This document shows positions 16,812 through 24,703 of a stretch of DNA of 33,161 bases, in pieces (position 1 is the stretch's first letter; each line of letters opens with the position of its first letter). The notes beneath the pieces are model-generated. The model was given only the letters and a program-made list of their open reading frames with translations. It searched no databases and was not told the origin of the DNA. A program made the position numbers and the translations under genes. The DNA lies in assembly GCA_029779535.1 (NCBI GenBank), contig JAKPAG010000072.1, positions 1 through 33,161 on the forward strand, written 5' to 3'. This DNA is from Pseudomonadota bacterium. Its GTDB lineage: Bacteria; Pseudomonadota; Alphaproteobacteria; Sphingomonadales; Sphingomonadaceae.

Positions 16812-17681
16812 GTGAAAATCGCCTTCATCGGCCTGGGCAACATGGGCGGCGGGATGGCCGCGAACCTGGTCAAGGCGGGGCATGAAGTTCACGCCTTCGA
16901 CCTTTCCGCCGATGCGCTGGCGCGCGCCAGGGATAATGGCTGCGCCACCTACACCTCGGTGCGCGAGGCCGTGCAAGGCGCGGAGGCGGTGGTTTCGATG
17001 CTGCCCAACGGCGCAATCGTCGACAGCGTCTACAGCGCCGACGTGATCGGCCAGGCCCCCACTTGCGCCCTGCTGCTCGATTGCTCGACCATCGACGTCG
17101 CCACGGCGCGAAAGGTCGAGGAAGCCGCCCGTGCGGCCGGTTACGCCATGGTCGATGCGCCGGTTTCGGGCGGGATCGCGGCGGCCAATGCGGGCACGCT
17201 GACCTTCATGGTCGGCGGCACTGCCGAAGCTTTCGCCAGGGCCGAGCCGATCCTGTCGGCGATGGGCAAGGCGGTGATCCACGCCGGGGCGAGCGGCGCG
17301 GGCCAGGCGGCGAAGATCTGCAACAACATGATCCTGGGCGCGACCATGATCGCCACCTGCGAGGCCTTCGCCCTGGCCGAAAAGCTCGGGCTGGATCTCC
17401 AGACCTTCTACGACATTTCCAGCAAGGCTTCGGGCCAGTCGTGGTCGATGACCAGCTACTGCCCGGTCCCCGGCGTCGGCCCGCAAAGCCCGGCCGACAA
17501 CCAGTACCAGGGCGGCTTTGCCGCCGCGCTGATGCTCAAGGATCTGAAGCTGGCGATGGAAGCGGCGCAGGCTGCCGGAGCTCAGACCCCGATGGGTGCG
17601 CGGGCCGAAGAATTGTACCAGAAATTTGCCGATGCGGGCCACGGCGGCCTGGATTTCAGCGCCATCATCAAGACCCTTTGA
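16812..17681 (+). CDS. mmsB: 3-hydroxyisobutyrate dehydrogenase
   Basis: The 289-residue NAD-dependent enzyme oxidises 3-hydroxyisobutyrate to methylmalonate semialdehyde, which feeds MmsA. The N-terminal dinucleotide motif GLGNMG is at residues 7-12. The substrate-binding DAPVSGG segment is at 115-121, and the catalytic lysine is K168 in GQAAKICNNM, all typical of beta-hydroxyacid dehydrogenases. The start is GTG at 16812, preceded by GGGGAAG; no better ATG exists. It is the last gene of the valine operon. The following 130 bases are AT-richer and contain the promoter region of the sensor kinase gene. Confidence 0.95.
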   Translation: MKIAFIGLGNMGGGMAANLVKAGHEVHAFDLSADALARARDNGCATYTSVREAVQGAEAVVSMLPNGAIVDSVYSADVIGQAPTCALLLDCSTIDVATARKVEEAARAAGYAMVDAPVSGGIAAANAGTLTFMVGGTAEAFARAEPILSAMGKAVIHAGASGAGQAAKICNNMILGATMIATCEAFALAEKLGLDLQTFYDISSKASGQSWSMTSYCPVPGVGPQSPADNQYQGGFAAALMLKDLKLAMEAAQAAGAQTPMGARAEELYQKFADAGHGGLDFSAIIKTL

Positions 17682-17731
17682 CCTGCCATTAGCAGTCTGT
17701 CCCCCTGCAAACCGCCAACATGCGAAGCCGA

Positions 17732-17759
17732 TTGATCTTCTATTAAACAAGCGTATTCT
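17732..17759 (+). promoter_or_regulatory. Possible promoter of the FixL/FixJ-like operon
   Basis: Within the AT-rich gap after mmsB, TTGATC (17732-17737) and TATTCT (17754-17759) are 16 bases apart, a fair match to a sigma-70-type promoter. TATATT just downstream is an alternative -10 element. A TTGAT half-site resembles half of an FNR/FixK box, but the matching ATCAA half is absent. Confidence 0.3.
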
Positions 17760-17811
17760 TATATTATCGGACTGTGGGCGGTGATTGAGCCGCCGGGCGC
17801 GCGCAGGACCG

Positions 17812-19032
17812 ATGAACAAATACGGGGGACAGGACATCCAACCGCGTATCGAACCCGAAGCTGCGCCAGCTGGCGAAGCGGGACAAGGCTTTGTGACTGA
17901 TCTGGCCGCGCCGGCCATCGTTGCCCAGGTGCTCGACGCTCCACCCCTGGCGATGATCATCATCGACCAGCACGGAATCATCCAGGCGTTCAGCAAGCGG
18001 GCTGAACAGGTTTTCGGTTATGCCGCGGCGGACATCATCGGCAAGAACATTGCCGTGCTGACCCCGCCCCACGTGGCCGCGCAACACGACGATTACCTGG
18101 CCAACCATGTCCGCACCGGGGAAAAACGAATCATCGGTTCGAACCGCATCGAAATGGCCCGCCACCATGCCGGGCACAATTTCCCGGTCGAACTCAACGT
18201 TTCGCCGCTGAACCTGGGCGACCGCGCCGGTTTTGTCGGATTTCTGCGCCCGATCGGCGGGGGCGAGCTTCAGCAACGCGAAGCGCGGACCATGCTGGCC
18301 GAACTGGCGCAAACATCGCGCGTATCGGCCATGGGCGCGCTGGCCACCGCGATCGCCCACGAATTGAACCAGCCGCTGACCAATATCGCCAATTTCACCC
18401 AGGGCCTGTCGAACCTGGTTGGCAGGCAGGACGAATTCAAAGGCCGGGAAGAAGTGCTGCGCATCCTGGGCAATTGCAGCAGCCAGGCCGTGCGGGCGGG
18501 CCAGTTGCTGCACCGCCTGCGCGATTTCGTGAAGGGCGGGCAGCCGGTTACCGAACCCTGCCACGTTACCGAACTGGTGCGCGATGCCGCCGCTCTGGCG
18601 ATGATCAACGGCTTCAAGCGCACGATCCACATGGCTCACGATCTCCCCGCCGAACTGCCGATGGTGGAGGTGGACCGTCTGCAGGCGCAGCAGGTGCTGT
18701 TCAACCTGCTGCGCAACGCCTTCGAAGCGGTTGACGCCGAAAACGGCGGGCGGCACGAAATCTTCATTTCCGCCCGCGACACCGGCGACGGCTTCGTCCA
18801 GATCAACGTCGAGGATGAAGGGCCGGGTATCGCCCCGGAAATTGCCGATTCGCTGTTCGAAAGCTTCGTCACCACCAAGGGCGGCGGGATGGGGGTCGGC
18901 CTGGCGATCTGCAAGCAGATCATCGAGTCCTATGGCGGCCGCATCGGGGTTGGGAAATCGACCCGCCTGCCCGGTGCAGCCTTCCACTTCACCTTGCCGA
19001 TCGTGCACGGACCAACCGGAACGGGGGACTGA
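17812..19032 (+). CDS. FixL-like PAS sensor histidine kinase, probable haem oxygen sensor
   Basis: The 406-residue soluble kinase has a PAS domain (about 40-148), a HisKA dimerisation domain with phospho-acceptor H183 in AHELNQPL, and a HATPase domain (N302 in the N box, DEGPGI at 335-340, GMGVGL at 359-364). In the PAS domain, QHDDY and the following 20 residues align without gaps with Bradyrhizobium FixL. H92 sits at the proximal haem ligand (His200) and R112 at the distal arginine (Arg220). No membrane segment is seen, so it would sense a cytoplasmic signal, probably oxygen. The ATG at 17812 has AGGA upstream; a TTG at 17785 would lengthen it by nine residues. It is followed after three bases by its response regulator gene. 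Haem binding is inferred from alignment only. Confidence 0.88.
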   Translation: MNKYGGQDIQPRIEPEAAPAGEAGQGFVTDLAAPAIVAQVLDAPPLAMIIIDQHGIIQAFSKRAEQVFGYAAADIIGKNIAVLTPPHVAAQHDDYLANHVRTGEKRIIGSNRIEMARHHAGHNFPVELNVSPLNLGDRAGFVGFLRPIGGGELQQREARTMLAELAQTSRVSAMGALATAIAHELNQPLTNIANFTQGLSNLVGRQDEFKGREEVLRILGNCSSQAVRAGQLLHRLRDFVKGGQPVTEPCHVTELVRDAAALAMINGFKRTIHMAHDLPAELPMVEVDRLQAQQVLFNLLRNAFEAVDAENGGRHEIFISARDTGDGFVQINVEDEGPGIAPEIADSLFESFVTTKGGGMGVGLAICKQIIESYGGRIGVGKSTRLPGAAFHFTLPIVHGPTGTGD

Positions 19033-19035
19033 CCG

Positions 19036-19662
19036 ATGTCAAAACGGGTGTGCCATGTCGTGGACGACGATCCCGAAGTGGCGGATTCGACCGCCTTCCT
19101 GCTCCGCACCGAAGGGTTCGAGACCACCACTCATGCCAGCGGCGAGGCGTTCCTGCGCAGCCTTCCCGACCTCGACCATGGCTGCATCCTGCTCGACATC
19201 CGCATGCCGGGGATCAACGGCCTGGATCTGCAGCGGCACCTGCACAATCATGGCTGCACCATGCCGGTGATCATCATCACCGGCCACGGCGATGTGGAAG
19301 CTGCCGTCCGCGCGCTGAAGGAAGGTGCGCTCGACTTCCTGCAAAAGCCGTTCTCGCGCGAGGAACTGCTCACCGCGCTGGACAGTGCCTGGCAGCAGCC
19401 GCGACACACACCGGTCCGTTCGGAAGAGGCCGAGCTGGCCTGTTCGCGGATCGAACGGCTGACCAAGCGCGAGCAGCAGGTCCTGCTGGGGCTGGTCAAG
19501 GGCCAGCCCAACAAGGTCATTGCCTATGACCTGGGGCTCAGCCCGCGCACGGTCGAACTGTACCGCGCCAACGCGATGCGCAAGCTTGAGGTGCGCAGCC
19601 TGCCGGAAATGCTGCACCTGGCCTTCCTGGCCAATCTGGGCAACGGCTCCGAAGCGGCCTGA
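19036..19662 (+). CDS. FixJ-like response regulator (receiver + LuxR helix-turn-helix)
   Basis: The 208-residue protein has an N-terminal receiver domain: acidic pocket D10/D11, phospho-acceptor D54 in LLDIRMPG, T82 and K104 in FLQKPF. A LuxR/GerE-type helix-turn-helix follows from about residue 140 (LTKREQQVLLGLVKG and LSPRTVELYRANAMRKL). This is the FixJ/NarL-type layout. It is encoded three bases after the kinase gene and is its probable partner. FixJ relatives switch on fixK and microaerobic respiration genes, but no fixK, cbb3 oxidase or FNR box is present in this window, so the targets are unknown. Its stop codon lies in a hairpin shared with the convergent gene. Confidence 0.93.
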   Translation: MSKRVCHVVDDDPEVADSTAFLLRTEGFETTTHASGEAFLRSLPDLDHGCILLDIRMPGINGLDLQRHLHNHGCTMPVIIITGHGDVEAAVRALKEGALDFLQKPFSREELLTALDSAWQQPRHTPVRSEEAELACSRIERLTKREQQVLLGLVKGQPNKVIAYDLGLSPRTVELYRANAMRKLEVRSLPEMLHLAFLANLGNGSEAA

Positions 19663-19675
19663 TCGGCCTCAGGCC
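19656..19675. terminator. Bidirectional hairpin containing both convergent stop codons
   Basis: A perfect 7-base stem pairs GGCCTGA (19656-19662) with TCAGGCC (19669-19675) around a six-base loop. The TGA of the fixJ-like gene and the TGA of the convergent gene each form part of one arm. No T-tract follows on either side, so termination efficiency is uncertain. Confidence 0.5.
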
Positions 19676-20106
19676 AGCGCGGTCTGCGCGCTGATCCGGA
19701 AGAACTGCAGGGTGCTGCCGTGCGGTCGCAGCGCAACCAGTTCGCCCGGAACGAACCGCGCGGCCATGATCCGCGTGTCTTCCAGGTAGGCTGGGCGAGA
19801 ACCTTCCCAAACACAGGTCCACTGGTTGTCGCGCAGTTCGATATGCCCTTCCACGCAATCGCGGTTGAACCGGCAGCGCTTGACCTTGGCGCGGGCGGGA
19901 TTGGCGCGCAGCATCGGCAGCGAGATCCGGCCATCCGGGATCAGCGGCAGGCACAGCTCGTAGACGATCCCAGCCATGCTCCGCTTGCCATTGGCAAGCA
20001 GCACGGGCTCAATCCGGATCTTCCACCATTCCATGGCGCCAGCAACCCATTCTGCCACTGCCTGTAGCCGGCCTGTCGCCGACGTTTCATCCATCAAATC
20101 ACTCAT
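19669..20106 (-). CDS. Unrecognised protein at the end of the Tad locus
   Basis: I do not recognise this 145-residue protein. It has no signal peptide or membrane segment. It is rich in Arg and Trp, with two cysteines eight residues apart in VKRCRFNRDCVEG, and ends in a stretch that looks beta-rich (RFVPGELVALRP, TLQFFRIS). It starts nine bases after the cpaA stop on the same strand, so it is probably the last gene of the pilus operon. The ATG at 20106 has no clear ribosome site; an ATG at 20094 is a second choice. Whether it serves the pilus or is only co-transcribed cannot be said. An overlapping plus-strand frame (19720-20067) looks like its shadow. Confidence 0.65.
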   Translation of the reverse strand: MSDLMDETSATGRLQAVAEWVAGAMEWWKIRIEPVLLANGKRSMAGIVYELCLPLIPDGRISLPMLRANPARAKVKRCRFNRDCVEGHIELRDNQWTCVWEGSRPAYLEDTRIMAARFVPGELVALRPHGSTLQFFRISAQTALA

Positions 20107-20115
20107 AAATCTACT

Positions 20116-20586
20116 TTAAGCAATAGCTTGCATGAACAGAGTCTGTATCACTGCCCCTGCAGCGATTGCCACGCCATACGGCACGCTGCGCGTCTGGCGG
20201 CTGGTCCCCGCAGGTTCGCGCCGCCAGATCAGTACCCACATGGCCAGCGTCAGGATCAAACCCGCCAGGCTGACCAGCAGCAGCAGCCGGAAGCCAGCGT
20301 CCAGCGGAAACCACAGCGCCAGCGCGGCATAGAACTTCGCATCGCCGCCGCCGATCACGCCGCCGGCAAACAGCGCCATGCCCACCACCAGGGCAATCAC
20401 GGCGTGCACTGCATTCGACCAGACCGGCCCGCCAGCCGCCCCCAGCAGCGCTGCCCCAAGGCCCGCTGCACCTGCAATTCCACACAACCAGTTCGGCAGG
20501 AGCCGGCGGTGCCAGTCAAGCCAAGCGCCAACCGCAGCCAGTGCAATCAGCGTTCCCGGCAGCAAGAGTTGTGGCCACGTCGGCAA
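20116..20586 (-). CDS. cpaA: Prepilin peptidase CpaA/TadV (A24 aspartic protease)
   Basis: The 156-residue inner-membrane protein has several hydrophobic helices. It carries the two catalytic aspartates of A24 peptidases: D24 in WLDWHRRLLPN and D82 in GGGDAKF. It lacks the N-terminal methylase domain of PilD, as expected for the short CpaA/TadV type. It would cut the leader of the Flp prepilin after G14 and those of the TadE-like pseudopilins. In most Tad loci this gene sits next to flp; here it is at the far end, 11 bases after tadD. Confidence 0.9.
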   Translation of the reverse strand: MPTWPQLLLPGTLIALAAVGAWLDWHRRLLPNWLCGIAGAAGLGAALLGAAGGPVWSNAVHAVIALVVGMALFAGGVIGGGDAKFYAALALWFPLDAGFRLLLLVSLAGLILTLAMWVLIWRREPAGTSRQTRSVPYGVAIAAGAVIQTLFMQAIA

Positions 20587-20597
20587 ATCCCGCCCTT

Positions 20598-21326
20598 TCA
20601 GTCGAAATCGGCTTCGGCGCCGCCGGCACGGCGGACCAGCGGCCCGCGCGCCATGGCCAGCTGTTTGGCACTGGGCGCGACCCGGATGGCAAGCGGCGCG
20701 GGGCCGGTCACCGTCACATGGGCCAGCGGCGCGGCCCGGACCGGACCGGCCGCCGCAAGCTGCGGCTTGCCATTGGTCACCTGGATGGTTCGCACCGGCA
20801 CCGGATTAGCGACCCGGATCGCGCGCGGCGCCGAGGCAGAGGTAATCATGACACTGCGGCCGGGGCCGCTCATCACCATGCGGACATTGCCCTTTAGCGG
20901 CTGGACCGGCGCTGCCACGGGAGCGGGCGCCTGCGCCGCGGCCAGGCTGGCCAGACGCTGCGCCTGCGCCTGCTCGAACCGGGCCAGATTCGCGGCGAAC
21001 CGGCGATCGTCCGGAGCCAGGGCAAGGGCCTCGCGGAAATAGCGCTCGGCCAGGTCGTCACGGCCGATCCGCGCATAGGCCACGCCCAGCGCGTTGGTCG
21101 CCTCGGCGCTGCAGGCCGGGTCAAGCCGGGCAAAGCGCAGCGCGGCGATCGCCGTGCCGTATTGCCCGTCGGCCAGCGCCTGGCGGCCCATGGCGAGATC
21201 CGAATTGCCGGACGGCGACAGCAGCCGTGCCGCGGCCTGATTCGCCCTCACGAACGGGTTGGCGCAGGCCGCCAGGGCCGGCACCGAGATCGCCAGCAAC
21301 ATCACAGTCTTGAATGAGCTACGCAT
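20598..21326 (-). CDS. tadD: TadD-like tetratricopeptide lipoprotein
   Basis: The 242-residue protein starts with a lipoprotein signal peptide ending in ALAAC, with C21 as the probable lipidated residue. It is followed by TPR-like helical repeats (about 45-110: LAMGRQALADGQYGTAIAAL and AERYFREALALAPDD). The C-terminal half is Pro/Ala/Val-rich and low in complexity. TadD proteins are thought to help secretin assembly at the outer membrane. The ATG at 21326 is one base after the tadC stop and has GGGAGG just upstream, inside the tadC end, so translation is probably coupled. Confidence 0.85.
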   Translation of the reverse strand: MRSSFKTVMLLAISVPALAACANPFVRANQAAARLLSPSGNSDLAMGRQALADGQYGTAIAALRFARLDPACSAEATNALGVAYARIGRDDLAERYFREALALAPDDRRFAANLARFEQAQAQRLASLAAAQAPAPVAAPVQPLKGNVRMVMSGPGRSVMITSASAPRAIRVANPVPVRTIQVTNGKPQLAAAGPVRAAPLAHVTVTGPAPLAIRVAPSAKQLAMARGPLVRRAGGAEADFD

Positions 21327-21327
21327 A

Positions 21328-22305
21328 TCAACCTCCCATCATCATCGGGAAAATCGTCTTCACCAGGCGAACCACCGCCGGGAGCATCAGCACGCCGATC
21401 ATCACCGGCAGCATGCAAACCACCAGCGGGATCGAGATCAGCACCGGCAGGCGATGCGCGCGCTCTTCTGCGCGCAGCTCGCGCCGCACGCGCATTTCCG
21501 AAGCATAGACCCGCAGCGTCGTGGCGATGCTGGTGCCCAGCTTGTCGGACTGGATGATCAGCGTGGTGAACGAACGGACCTCGTCCACCCCGGCCATTTC
21601 CGACATCTTGCGGAAGGCATCCTCGCGCGAGGCGCCGGCCCGCAGTTGCAGCGAGGCGACCGACAGCATTTCGGCCACCAGCGGGTGCGACAGCACCATT
21701 TCGCGCCCGACCCGGTCCATCGCCGCTTCGATGCTGAGACCGGATTCGATGCAGATGATCAGCAGGTCGAGGCAATCGGGAAAGCCGCGCAGCAATTCGT
21801 CGCGCCGCCGGTCGGCCTTGGCCTGGACGAACAGGTTGGGCAGGTAAAGCCCCAGCAGCGCGAGGCACGCGCCGATCAGGTAGACCTTGAGAAACGAGGG
21901 CGGGTCGCCCGGCCGGGAATAGGCCAGCGCGATATAGCCCAGCGGCAGGGCGAAGACCCCGATCAGGCGGCTGAGCGTGAACACCCGCGGCGCCATGGGC
22001 GAGGTATAGCCCGCCGCGCGCAGCTTGGCGGTCAGCCGCTCGCTCTTGCTGTCGGTCAGGTCCAGCCCGGCCGCTTCGATGGCGGCCGCCAGCTTGGCCC
22101 AGGCGCCTTCGTTGGCGTGGCTGCGCAGGCTGGCGGGGCGCATTGTAACGCCCTCATCCTCGCCGATCTGGCGCAGCTGGGCGCGCAGCGCCGAACGGTG
22201 GCCGAGCCACGATGCCACGGCATAGACCCCGCCGATCGCGGCCACGAAGACCACGATCAGCGCGGCGAGCCGGGCGAGCGAGTTGGTTGCGACAAGATCA
22301 AGCAT
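21328..22305 (-). CDS. tadC: TadC inner-membrane platform protein
   Basis: The 325-residue protein belongs to the type II secretion F (GspF/TadC) family. It has an N-terminal helix, two central helices and a C-terminal pair (PVLISIPLVVCMLPVMIGVL), and a cytoplasmic GspF domain with CLDLLIICIESGLSIEAAM. With TadB it forms the inner-membrane platform on which the TadA ATPase acts. It starts eight bases after the tadB stop, at the ATG at 22305, in the usual tadA-tadB-tadC-tadD order. Confidence 0.93.
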   Translation of the reverse strand: MLDLVATNSLARLAALIVVFVAAIGGVYAVASWLGHRSALRAQLRQIGEDEGVTMRPASLRSHANEGAWAKLAAAIEAAGLDLTDSKSERLTAKLRAAGYTSPMAPRVFTLSRLIGVFALPLGYIALAYSRPGDPPSFLKVYLIGACLALLGLYLPNLFVQAKADRRRDELLRGFPDCLDLLIICIESGLSIEAAMDRVGREMVLSHPLVAEMLSVASLQLRAGASREDAFRKMSEMAGVDEVRSFTTLIIQSDKLGTSIATTLRVYASEMRVRRELRAEERAHRLPVLISIPLVVCMLPVMIGVLMLPAVVRLVKTIFPMMMGG

Positions 22306-22313
22306 GCCAGCAC

Positions 22314-23315
22314 CTACACTTTCAGGTCGACCATGCGGCGAATGACCAGCACGCCGACAAAGTAGAGGAGAATCAGGAAGCTGAAGCCCCAGATGAAGAT
22401 CGGATCGCCGGCCACGTCCATGTAGAAGCCCGGATTGACCGTCACCATGCCCAGCAGCGAGATGATCGGCAGCACGGTCAGCATCCAGCCGGTCAGGCGG
22501 CCTTCGGAGCTGAGCGCGCGCACCTTCATGTACAGCGCGGCGCGGGCGCGGATCACATCGGCCAAGTTTTCAAGGATTTCGGCGAGGTTACCGCCCGTTT
22601 CGCTCTGCAGCGAGAGCGAGACGACGAACATCCGCATGTCCGGGTTGTCCCAGCGTTCGGCCATGGCCTGGAGCGCATCGTGGAGGTCCGCGCCATAGGA
22701 CGCTTCATCGGACACCACGCCGAATTCGCTGCCCATCGGGTCTTCCATCTCGTGAGTCAGCAGGTCGATTGCCGAGGCGACCGGGTGGCCCGAGCGCAGC
22801 GCGCGGACGAACACGTCCAGCGCCAGCGGGAACTGGTCCTCAACCCGCTTGCGGCGGCGCTGCGCGGCGATCGAGATCAGCAGCAGCGGCAGCACCGTGC
22901 CGATGCACAGCCCCAGCACGGCCAGCAGCATTATCACGCCCGAGGTCCAGTCGAACCCCGCCGCCCCGGCCGCCAGCATCAGCAGCGCGAACACCAGGAA
23001 GCTGAAGCCCGCCATGGCCAGCATGGCATAGCCGACCCCCACCGGCACGGCGGCGGCGAAGAACTGGTGCTGGAGGTAGCGATAGAAGGTGCCCAGCGGC
23101 GGCGGCAGGCGCTCGCCGTCGCTGGGTGCGTTCTTGCGCAGCCGGGCAACGATCTGTTCCCGATCGCCCCCTTCCTTGATCATCCGCAGGCGGGTGTTGA
23201 TCGCCGCATGCTTCTGGCGCTGGCGCCAGGCGGCGCCCAGCATCACCTGAACGAACAGGAACACCGCCGAAAAGATCGACAGGAGGACGACGGCGCGGAC
23301 AATGACGTTCCACAT
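22314..23315 (-). CDS. tadB: TadB inner-membrane platform protein
   Basis: The 333-residue protein is the second GspF-family platform component. It has a hydrophobic N-terminus (MWNVIVRAVVLLSIFSAVFL), middle helices and the GspF domain segment QFPLALDVFVRALRSGHPV. SLQSETGGNLAEILENLA follows, before the C-terminal helices. The ATG at 23315 is chosen because it opens on the first membrane helix; the in-frame extension to 23462 is the shadow of the tadA end. It starts four bases after the tadA stop. Confidence 0.93.
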   Translation of the reverse strand: MWNVIVRAVVLLSIFSAVFLFVQVMLGAAWRQRQKHAAINTRLRMIKEGGDREQIVARLRKNAPSDGERLPPPLGTFYRYLQHQFFAAAVPVGVGYAMLAMAGFSFLVFALLMLAAGAAGFDWTSGVIMLLAVLGLCIGTVLPLLLISIAAQRRRKRVEDQFPLALDVFVRALRSGHPVASAIDLLTHEMEDPMGSEFGVVSDEASYGADLHDALQAMAERWDNPDMRMFVVSLSLQSETGGNLAEILENLADVIRARAALYMKVRALSSEGRLTGWMLTVLPIISLLGMVTVNPGFYMDVAGDPIFIWGFSFLILLYFVGVLVIRRMVDLKV

Positions 23316-23319
23316 GGGC

Positions 23320-24696
23320 TCATCCCAGCTTGATGTCGGGCCGGAACAGTTCCGGCTCCAGGGTGATGCCATAGGCGGCGGTTTCGGCCAGGAACTTGGG
23401 CCGGATCCCGGTGGCCTCGAACTGGCCCAGCACCTTGCCTTCGGCGTTGCGGCCGGTGGCACGGAACCGGAAGATTTCCTGCATCGTGATGGTTTCGCCT
23501 TCCATGCCGGTGATTTCCGACAGGCTGACGATGCGGCGATGGCCGTCGACCAGGCGTTCGATCTGGATCACGATGTTGATTGCCGAAGCGATCTGGTTGC
23601 GTGCCGCCCGGGGCGAGATGTCGACCCCGCTCATCCCGATCATCTGTTCAACGCGCGACAGCGCGTCGCGCGGGGTGTTGGCGTGAACCGTGGTCATCGA
23701 CCCGTCGTGGCCGGTGTTCATCGCCTGGAGCATGTCGAAGGCTTCGCCGGCGCGCACTTCGCCCACGATGATCCGGTCCGGGCGCATGCGCAGCGCGTTC
23801 TTGACCAGGTCGCGCTGGCTCACCTCGCCGCGTCCCTCGATGTTGGCAGGGCGGGTTTCCAGCCTGACGACATGTTCCTGCATCAACTGAAGTTCGGCCG
23901 AATCCTCGATCGTGATGATGCGTTCGCGGTGATTGATGAACGAGGACATCGCGTTGAGCAGCGTGGTCTTGCCCGAACCCGTGCCGCCCGAGATCAGCAC
24001 GTTGCGGCGCGCCCCGACGATCCCCTTCAGCACTTCGGCCATGGCTTCAGGCACGGAGCCCAGCTCGATCAGGCGATCGACGCTGATCCACTTCTTGGCG
24101 AACTTGCGGATCGATAGCATCGGCCCGTCGATCGCCAGCGGCGGGATGATCGCGTTGACGCGCGAGCCATCGGCCAGGCGCGCGTCGACATAGGGCGAGG
24201 ATTCGTCGATCCGGCGGCCCACCGCGCTGACGATCTTCTGGATGATCCGCAGCAGGTGGCGATCGTCCTGGAACCGGGTCGAGACCTTTTCCAGCAGGCC
24301 ACGGCGTTCCACGAACACGCTGTTCGCACCGTTGACCAGCACGTCGGTGATCGTCTCGTCATCGAGCAGGGGTTCGAGCGGACCGAGGCCGAGCAGCTCG
24401 TCCATCACCTCGTCAACCAGTTCCGCGCGCTCGCGCGCGTTGAGCGGCTCGCTCTGCGATTGCAGCAGTTCGCCCACGATCTCCGCGACGTCGCGGTGGA
24501 TCTGTTCGCGGGACATCTGCTCCAGCGCGGCAAGGTTGATCTTGTCGAGCAGGTTGCGGTGGATCGAAACCTTGAGCCGCAGCTTGCGGTCGTCGCTGGT
24601 TTGGGCGCCTCCGGCGGCCACGGCCGCTCCGTTCGAACCGGCGCTTTCGCCGGTCGCTTCGGGGCCTTCGGGCTTCTTCACGTTCCAGATGCTCAT
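23320..24696 (-). CDS. cpaF: TadA/CpaF secretion ATPase
   Basis: The 458-residue hexameric ATPase powers Flp pilus assembly from the cytoplasm. The Walker A motif GGTGSGKTT is at 237-245, the Asp box ITIEDSAEL at 261-269, the Walker B region [13 protein letters not shown] starts at 307, and the His box [12 protein letters not shown] is at 329-340. All are intact. The first 40 residues are a low-complexity, probably disordered tail. The ATG at 24696 follows AGGTGA and is preferred over the upstream frame to 24756, which runs through the end of cpaE. It is tightly packed between cpaE and tadB. Confidence 0.96.
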   Translation of the reverse strand: MSIWNVKKPEGPEATGESAGSNGAAVAAGGAQTSDDRKLRLKVSIHRNLLDKINLAALEQMSREQIHRDVAEIVGELLQSQSEPLNARERAELVDEVMDELLGLGPLEPLLDDETITDVLVNGANSVFVERRGLLEKVSTRFQDDRHLLRIIQKIVSAVGRRIDESSPYVDARLADGSRVNAIIPPLAIDGPMLSIRKFAKKWISVDRLIELGSVPEAMAEVLKGIVGARRNVLISGGTGSGKTTLLNAMSSFINHRERIITIEDSAELQLMQEHVVRLETRPANIEGRGEVSQRDLVKNALRMRPDRIIVGEVRAGEAFDMLQAMNTGHDGSMTTVHANTPRDALSRVEQMIGMSGVDISPRAARNQIASAINIVIQIERLVDGHRRIVSLSEITGMEGETITMQEIFRFRATGRNAEGKVLGQFEATGIRPKFLAETAAYGITLEPELFRPDIKLG

Positions 24697-24703
24697 CGCC
24701 AAT

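Noticed and set aside
17682..17811. FNR/FixK box before the sensor kinase gene
   Set aside because: Only a TTGAT half is present; the second half reads ATTAA at the wrong spacing rather than ATCAA.
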